This document shows, piece by piece, positions 58,642 to 64,000 of a stretch of 64,000 nt of DNA. Every line of letters begins with the position of its first letter. Within the stretch, counting starts at the first letter, position 1. Position numbers and translations under genes: made by a program. The notes under the pieces were generated by a model. The model was not told the DNA's origin and made no database searches. It saw nothing but the letters and a program-made list of their open reading frames with translations. Location of the stretch: contig CAYRYO010000001.1 in assembly GCA_964428475.1 (NCBI GenBank), positions 39,059 through 103,058 on the forward strand, in the 5' to 3' direction. The DNA comes from JARICQ01 sp964428475 (GTDB lineage: Bacteria > Bacillota > Clostridia > Tissierellales > Tissierellaceae).

Positions 58642-60342
58642 ATGCTGGTTGAAGTAAGTATAAAAAACTTTGCGATAATAGACGATATAAATATAAATTT
58701 TACCAAGGGACTTAATATAATGACGGGAGAAACAGGCTCCGGTAAATCTATACTTATAGAAGCTATTGGAATAATATTAGGGTCTAGATCTAGCAAAGAA
58801 TTGATACAGACGGGATGTAAGAAAGCTATACTTCAAGGTGTATTTTACTTAGAAGATATTTCTGCTTTAAGAGATATATTAAGTGAATACTCAATAACCT
58901 TAGATTCTGACAATTTACTTATAATTACAAAGGAAATAAATACAGTTGGCCCTAGTCTATCTAAGATAAATGGAAGAAGCATAACTGTATCTATGCTTAA
59001 AGATATAACCAATAAATTAGTTGATATATTTGGACAACATGAACATCAATCGTTACTGGATTCTTCTAATCATAAAAGTTTAATTGATAATTTTGGTGAC
59101 AAAGACCTGTTTGATTTAAAAGATAAAGTCAAACAAGAATATAAAAGATTATTGGAATTAAAAAAAGCATTAAATAGCTTAGATATTGATAGTGGACAAA
59201 GAAATAGAGAGATTGACCTTTTAAAATTCCAGATAGAAGAGATAGACGAGGCTAGATTAGAAGAAGAAAATGAAGAAAGTATATTAATCGAATATACAAA
59301 ACTTTCAAATGCAAATATGATTTCTACAGCTGTATATAAATCTATTGAACATATAAGTGAAGATAATTTTAAATGTTCAAATGTTTTAGAACTTGTAAAT
59401 AAAAGTTATGCACTTCTTAAAGATATTAGCCAATATGACAAAACCATAGAGAATTTATGTAAAAGATTGGAGGGAATTAGTTTTGAACTTGAAGATTTCT
59501 CTAAAGAACTTTTATATTACTCAAGTAACATTGATATAGATGAAGAAAAATTAAATTATTTAAATGAAAGAATTTCTGTAATTCATAGATTGAAAAGAAA
59601 ATATGGAGGTTCGATAGCTGAAATTTTAGAATTTAGGTATAAATCAGGTAAGGACCTTAAAACATTGGAAAACTATGAAAGTGAAGTTTTAAAAATAAAT
59701 AAAGAAATATTAGAAATTGAGAATAAATTAAATTATTATTGTGAAAACTTATCATTAATAAGAAAGAGAATTTCTAAGTCGATAGAAGAAAAAATAAAAG
59801 TACAGTTAAATGAACTTAATATGATAAATGTAGATTTTAAAGTTAATTTTTCTAGAAAAATTACTTTTGCTGAAGATGGATATGATGAAATTGAATTTTT
59901 GATATCTACAAATCCAGGAGAGAAGCTCAAACCACTTGCAAAGATTGCATCTGGTGGCGAAATGTCTAGAATAATGTTAGCTTTTAAAAGTACTCTAGCA
60001 TTTTTTGATAAAATCCCTACTATGATATTTGATGAAATAGATACTGGAATATCTGGGAGAACAGCCCAAATAGTCGGAGAAAAGATACTAAAGATATCAT
60101 TAAATCATCAAATTATATGCATTTCTCATTTACCACAAATAGCTGCACTGGCAGATACACACTTTTTAATAGATAAGACTGTAAAGCAAGGTAAAAATAG
60201 GACCTTAATAAAAAAGTTAACAGAAGATGAAAGAGTTGTAGAAATGGCTAGAATACTAGGAGGAGTAGATTTAACTGATATCACCCTTAAACATGCAAAG
60301 GAAATGATTGAAATGTCAAAACAAATCAAAAAAGATAATTAA
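58642..60342 (+). CDS. recN: DNA repair protein RecN
   Basis: This SMC-like ATPase is recruited early to double-strand breaks. The 566-residue protein has Walker A GETGSGKS at residues 29-36, two coiled-coil arms with a central interruption, the ABC signature LASGGEMSRIMLA, and Walker B MIFDEIDTGISG. It is full length. GGAGG precedes the start. It ends at a terminator. Confidence 0.96.
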   Translation: MLVEVSIKNFAIIDDININFTKGLNIMTGETGSGKSILIEAIGIILGSRSSKELIQTGCKKAILQGVFYLEDISALRDILSEYSITLDSDNLLIITKEINTVGPSLSKINGRSITVSMLKDITNKLVDIFGQHEHQSLLDSSNHKSLIDNFGDKDLFDLKDKVKQEYKRLLELKKALNSLDIDSGQRNREIDLLKFQIEEIDEARLEEENEESILIEYTKLSNANMISTAVYKSIEHISEDNFKCSNVLELVNKSYALLKDISQYDKTIENLCKRLEGISFELEDFSKELLYYSSNIDIDEEKLNYLNERISVIHRLKRKYGGSIAEILEFRYKSGKDLKTLENYESEVLKINKEILEIENKLNYYCENLSLIRKRISKSIEEKIKVQLNELNMINVDFKVNFSRKITFAEDGYDEIEFLISTNPGEKLKPLAKIASGGEMSRIMLAFKSTLAFFDKIPTMIFDEIDTGISGRTAQIVGEKILKISLNHQIICISHLPQIAALADTHFLIDKTVKQGKNRTLIKKLTEDERVVEMARILGGVDLTDITLKHAKEMIEMSKQIKKDN

Positions 60343-60347
60343 ATTTT

Positions 60348-60381
60348 AAAGTGCTCGACATATTTGTTGGGTGCTTTATTT
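60348..60381 (+). terminator. Terminator after recN
   Basis: AAAGTGCTC (60348-60356) pairs with GGGTGCTTT (60369-60377) using three G-U pairs, and Ts follow. Confidence 0.65.
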
Positions 60382-60512
60382 TATTGGAAGAAGATGAATG
60401 TTTTGTTATATATATAAAGTTTTGTATAGAATAATAACTCTCTAAAGTGGCTAAATTAAATATGAGAATTAGGAGGTGAGATAGAGAAAGTAAATTAGGA
60501 GAGTGATATTTA

Positions 60513-61790
60513 TTGAATATCTTTAATAAAAAAGGAAAGGTTATAGTTTATAGTTTGATTGTTCTTTTGTTGTTCTTTAGCATGGAATCAAATCGTGTTT
60601 TATTTTATCCCTCTGACATAAATATAGTAAAAGGAGAAAATAAAAACTTAAATATATCTTTCCCATTTTTTTTGAATGTATATAATAATTCTGAAAATGT
60701 AATTGAAGCATCAATAAGAGAACATGATTCAAATGGATTTAAAAAGACTTATGATTTAAATGGAATAGATTCAGGTAAAGCTGAAATGGAATTAAAACTA
60801 TTAGGATTTATTCCTGTAAAAAACTATAATTTAAATGTAGTTGATAGACCAAATTTAATTCCTGGAGGAATAGCAATAGGTGTAAGACTTAATACAAAAG
60901 GAGTTTTAGTAGTAGCTGTAACGGATGTAATAGGAAGTACTGGAAATAGATTTAGTCCGGCAAAAGATGCCGGAATTAAAGTTGGAGATAGCATAATTGC
61001 AATAAATGGAATTAAGGTATTAAACTCAGATCATGTAGTAGAGATTTTAAATGATTTAAAAGATAATGAAGCTAGCATACTTGTAAAAAGAAATAAAGGC
61101 GAATTTTTAACTAAAGCGGTATCTGTAAAAAGCATACAAGATAATTGTTATAGACTTGGCATATGGGTGAGAGATAAGACTTCGGGTATAGGGACTCTAA
61201 CATATATAGATCAAGAAAACAATGTATATGGGGCATTAGGTCATGGGATAGTTGATTTAGACACAGGTTCTCTATTACCTATTGAAAATGGTAAGATAAT
61301 GTCTGCAGATATATCAGAGATACAACATGGTCAAAAGGGAAATCCAGGAGAAATTAAGGGTGTATTTTATGAAACTAATAACACTATTGGAGATATAAAT
61401 TTAAATTCTTCTTTTGGTATATATGGAGAGCTAGAAGAAGATTATATAGATAAAATGAATACCTCTTCTATTCCAATTGCATTTAAAGAAGAGGTAGTAG
61501 AAGGCTCTGCTGAGATATTAACTACCATAGAAGAAGACAAAGTAGAAAAATTCGATATAGAAATAAAAAAGATAGATAGCCAAGAAAATCCTAGTCAAAA
61601 GAGCATGATAATTAAAGTAATAGATAAAAAATTATTAGAAAAAACAGGTGGGATAGTTCAAGGAATGAGTGGAAGTCCAATAATTCAAAATGGCAAATTA
61701 GTTGGGGCAGTAACTCATGTTTTTGTAAATGATCCAACTAAAGGATATGGAATTTTTATTGAATGGATGTTAAAACAGAAAAAACCTTAA
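60513..61790 (+). CDS. spoIVB: SpoIVB serine peptidase
   Basis: SpoIVB is secreted from the forespore and triggers pro-sigma-K processing in the mother cell. The 425-residue protein has an N-terminal membrane anchor (VIVYSLIVLLLFFSM), a PDZ domain (AKDAGIKVGDSIIAINGIKV), and an S55 peptidase domain with GALGHGIVD (His) and the nucleophile in QGMSGSPIIQ. The start is TTG 60513 after GGAGAG. Its target sigK is encoded 33 kb upstream. Its stop codon is inside a terminator palindrome. Confidence 0.95.
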   Translation: MNIFNKKGKVIVYSLIVLLLFFSMESNRVLFYPSDINIVKGENKNLNISFPFFLNVYNNSENVIEASIREHDSNGFKKTYDLNGIDSGKAEMELKLLGFIPVKNYNLNVVDRPNLIPGGIAIGVRLNTKGVLVVAVTDVIGSTGNRFSPAKDAGIKVGDSIIAINGIKVLNSDHVVEILNDLKDNEASILVKRNKGEFLTKAVSVKSIQDNCYRLGIWVRDKTSGIGTLTYIDQENNVYGALGHGIVDLDTGSLLPIENGKIMSADISEIQHGQKGNPGEIKGVFYETNNTIGDINLNSSFGIYGELEEDYIDKMNTSSIPIAFKEEVVEGSAEILTTIEEDKVEKFDIEIKKIDSQENPSQKSMIIKVIDKKLLEKTGGIVQGMSGSPIIQNGKLVGAVTHVFVNDPTKGYGIFIEWMLKQKKP

Positions 61791-61808
61791 GGTTTTTTCT
61801 GTTTTTTT
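61776..61808 (+). terminator. Terminator overlapping the end of spoIVB
   Basis: CAGAAAAAACCTT and AAGGTTTTTTCTG form a perfect 26-base palindrome (61776-61801) that contains the last codons and the TAA, followed by seven Ts. Confidence 0.85.
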
Positions 61809-61899
61809 CTATAAAAAGCAGGGATTTTATTATATTTGTAGAATACTATTAATATGCAGATTTAAATATTCATAAATATTGTTTAAAGGAGAGACACAA

Positions 61900-62727
61900 A
61901 TGGGGAAAAGAAAAGTTATTGTAGCAGATGATAATAAGGAATTTAGAGAAATATTAGTAGAATTTATATGTTCTCAAGACGATTTTGAGCTTGTAGGTCA
62001 AGCAAATGATGGCGTTGAAGCATTAGAATTGATTGAAAAAGAAGACATAGATGTAGTCATTTTAGATATTATAATGCCTCACCTTGATGGAATAGAAGTA
62101 TTAGAGAGAATGAAAAATATCAATAAAGAAAAAATTCCAAAAGTAATAGTATTATCTGCAGTAGGTCAAGACAAGATAACACAAACGGCACTTAATCTAG
62201 GTGCTGAATATTATGTTTTAAAACCTTTTGACTTTGATGTATTTATTAAGAGAATTAGGAAAATATCAGATAGTACATCAGATGCAAGTTCTATAAAAGA
62301 CAATCTATTTAATGATAGTAAAGATGAGACAAATATATTTAATAGTAGTAAAAACAATGAAGATGATTTAGAAACCAAGATAACTAGAATAATTCATGAA
62401 ATTGGAGTACCTGCACATATTAAGGGATATTTGTACTTAAGAGAAGCTATAACTATGGTGATACAGGATATGGATTATTTAGGTGCCATTACAAAGGAAC
62501 TATATCCAAATGTTGCTTTGAAATTTAATACTACTCCATCAAGAGTTGAACGTGCCATAAGACATGCGATAGAAGTTGCATGGACTAGAGGGAAAGTAGA
62601 TACTATAAATCAATTATTTGGATATACTATAAATAATAGTAAAGGGAAACCTACTAATAGTGAATTTATTGCACTTATTGCGGATAAGTTGAGGATTGAA
62701 ACAAAAAATGTAAAAGAAACTATATAA
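61900..62727 (+). CDS. spo0A: Sporulation master regulator Spo0A
   Basis: Phosphorylated Spo0A commits the cell to sporulation. The 275-residue protein has a receiver domain with acidic pocket DD (residues 10-11), phospho-acceptor Asp56 in VVILDIIMPHLDG and Lys in YVLKPF, an Asn/Ser-rich linker, and the DNA-binding effector domain with the recognition helix TPSRVERAIRHAIEVAW. ATG 61900 follows AAAGGAG; the frame is open upstream from 61879 but lacks a ribosome site. TGTAGAA at 61837-61843 is one base off a 0A box. Confidence 0.97.
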   Translation: MGKRKVIVADDNKEFREILVEFICSQDDFELVGQANDGVEALELIEKEDIDVVILDIIMPHLDGIEVLERMKNINKEKIPKVIVLSAVGQDKITQTALNLGAEYYVLKPFDFDVFIKRIRKISDSTSDASSIKDNLFNDSKDETNIFNSSKNNEDDLETKITRIIHEIGVPAHIKGYLYLREAITMVIQDMDYLGAITKELYPNVALKFNTTPSRVERAIRHAIEVAWTRGKVDTINQLFGYTINNSKGKPTNSEFIALIADKLRIETKNVKETI

Positions 62728-62730
62728 ATT

Positions 62731-62770
62731 TGACTAGATACTTCTTTTAAATGAAGTATCTTTTCTAGTT
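62731..62770 (+). terminator. Terminator after spo0A
   Basis: GATACTTC (62737-62744) pairs with GAAGTATC (62753-62760), then TTTT; an outer CTAG pairs with CTAG to lengthen the stem. Confidence 0.85.
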
Positions 62771-62960
62771 TCACTTTACCCGAATCTTTATATATGATAT
62801 TATCATACTATAAAATTGTACAATCCTATATAAGAGTCCAGCTAAGAATTGTCAATAGGAATTTTAAAAATATTTAATAACAAGCCGAATTAAAAAAGGG
62901 TAACTCTAATAAGCCCTCTGAAAGGATATCAAAAAACTCAAGATGTAGAATATATAAGAC
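62771..62960. other. Non-coding stretch between spo0A and the IS110 transposase gene
   Basis: These 190 bases hold no credible gene. They must contain one boundary of the insertion element, but IS110-family ends lack terminal inverted repeats and target duplications, so the exact edge cannot be read from one copy. If the element belongs to the IS1111 branch, a bridge-type guide RNA could lie here. Confidence 0.4.
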
Positions 62961-64000
62961 TTATGCAGCGATGTCGCATCTCGCTTTTAAGTAATTTGCT
63001 TGATGTTCTTTTGGAGTGATGATTTTAAATTCTTTTTCATCACGAAGTATTGCAAATACAATATTACAGACTTTATGCATAATAGCTCCAAGAGCCACCA
63101 TTTTAGGTTTGCTCTGACACTTTTTAAGGTAATATTCACGCAAAACATGGTTGTTAGCAGAACCATTACGATTAAGAGCAATACTAACTAAAGCGATGGT
63201 ATGTATTACCCTTCTAGCAATCCTAGAGCCACGTTTTGACATTTTAACATCGGTACCGTTAAATTTACCTGATTGCTTAACAGCTGGATCTAAGCCAAAA
63301 TATGCAAATAGTTGTTTAGGAGATTTAAAAGCAGAAAAGTCTCCAATTTCACACATAAGGCTAACAGCAGAAAGGAATCCTGCACCTTTAAAGGACTCAA
63401 TAAGACGTACTTGCTTTACAAAAGTAGTATCTTCATTAGACTCTACAATGTCGTTCATATCAGTTAAAATAGCTTCAATTTCCTCATTGTACTGTCTGAT
63501 GAAACGAATATATAAAAGAATACGCTTAAAGTTACTACTTACAGAATAACCAAAGGTTTTAGCATCTTTAGCCGCTTTAATAATAGCATTATACTTCTTT
63601 TCAGCGTAAGAAATACCAAAACGAGCAGTAGAACGAATGCTAGTAATAATATCATCTTTGGAAGCCTTTAAAAAACCATTAGGGGAAGTAAATTTCTCCA
63701 ATAAGGTTAAAGAAGTATTAACAGTAACCTTTGAAAAAATATTTAAATACTGTGGAAATACCATTCTAAGCTCACCTTGAAGCTTGTTGATGTAAGCAGA
63801 ACGGTTATCCACAAGGTCATAATATTCCCTCGAAAGATTTCTTAAATCAAGCGCAAGATCAGAAGGAATAATAGAAACTTTTAAATCTGGTTTTAAACCA
63901 ATTAAAGCAGCCTTTTTAGAATCAAATTTATCATTATGGACTTTCCTAATATTAATATTTGTGCTATTCTTAGTGATGATAGGATTAATGATGGATACCA
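62961..64000 (-). mobile_element. IS110-family transposase, N terminus outside the window
   Basis: The C-terminal ~346 residues of a transposase of the IS110 family. The frame stays open through 64000, so the GTG at 63812 is internal and the true start is outside. The N-terminal DEDD RuvC-like domain is represented by HNDKFDSKKAALIG and DLALDLRNLSREYYDLVDNR, followed by a coiled coil. The Transposase_20 domain has FKGAGFLSAVSLMCEIGDF, FAYFGLDPAVKQSG and MSKRGSRIARRVI, which contains the serine expected to act in recombination. IS110 enzymes use a bridge RNA to choose their target. The frame is intact as far as seen. Confidence 0.93.

Noticed and set aside
63812..63814. GTG as start of a 283-residue transposase
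   Set aside because: The same frame stays open to the window edge and encodes conserved IS110 N-terminal sequence, so this codon is internal.
1..64000. tRNA or rRNA genes
   Set aside because: I saw no cloverleaf T-loop strings (GGTTCGAATCC type) or rRNA signature sequences in the intergenic gaps.

Overview
The window comes from a low-GC, endospore-forming member of the Firmicutes, most likely a clostridial or tissierellial anaerobe. The evidence is the strong A+T bias, GGAGG ribosome binding sites with frequent TTG and GTG starts, a complete spoIIIAA-AH operon, sigK, spoIVB and spo0A, T-box control of an aminoacyl-tRNA synthetase, and an uninterrupted sigK gene. The species cannot be named from this stretch. 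Nearly all genes lie on the + strand; the exceptions are an Asp-box protein (8.4-9.7 kb), a YhcN-like lipoprotein (27.8-28.5 kb) and an IS110-family transposase at the right edge.

Layout. 0-8 kb: the end of an EamA transporter, rarA, a T-box-controlled asnS-leuS operon, a DegV protein and an SDR-type threonine dehydrogenase. 8-10.4 kb: small or poorly known genes. 10.5-14.2 kb: iscR-iscS-iscU with a promoter and palindromic operator, then a tiny membrane protein and an AI-2E-type permease. 14.2-27 kb: housekeeping genes (alaS, ireB, an aldo/keto reductase-ferredoxin fusion, ruvX, a DUF1292 gene, a Fur-family gene, rnj, queT, mltG, trmR, a U32 peptidase, udk, a PBP). 27-28.5 kb: sigK and a spore lipoprotein gene.

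28.7-46.9 kb is an 18-kb type IV pilus locus: pilB, pilT, pilC; a c-di-GMP-I riboswitch with an intrinsic terminator; the major pilin; the prepilin peptidase; three large or unusual minor pilins; pilM, pilN; a PilO-like protein fused to an extracellular beta domain and a LysM domain; a 966-residue secreted repeat protein ending in S-layer-homology domains; four more pseudopilins; and a ComFB-family gene. The riboswitch and ComFB suggest that cyclic dinucleotides act on the system at both RNA and protein level. The LysM and SLH modules suggest how a single-membrane cell could anchor the pilus machine in its wall. This is the most novel-looking system in the window.

47-53.3 kb: efp, a CD1247-like acidic protein and the spoIIIA operon. 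53.3-62.7 kb: an Asp23 protein gene, nusB, xseA, xseB, ispA, then a roughly 560-nt structured RNA that I identify as OLE RNA, followed by its membrane partner gene oapA, then tlyA, recN, spoIVB and spo0A. This is the conserved OLE neighbourhood, but folD, dxs and argR are absent. 62.9-64 kb: an IS110-family transposase that runs off the window.
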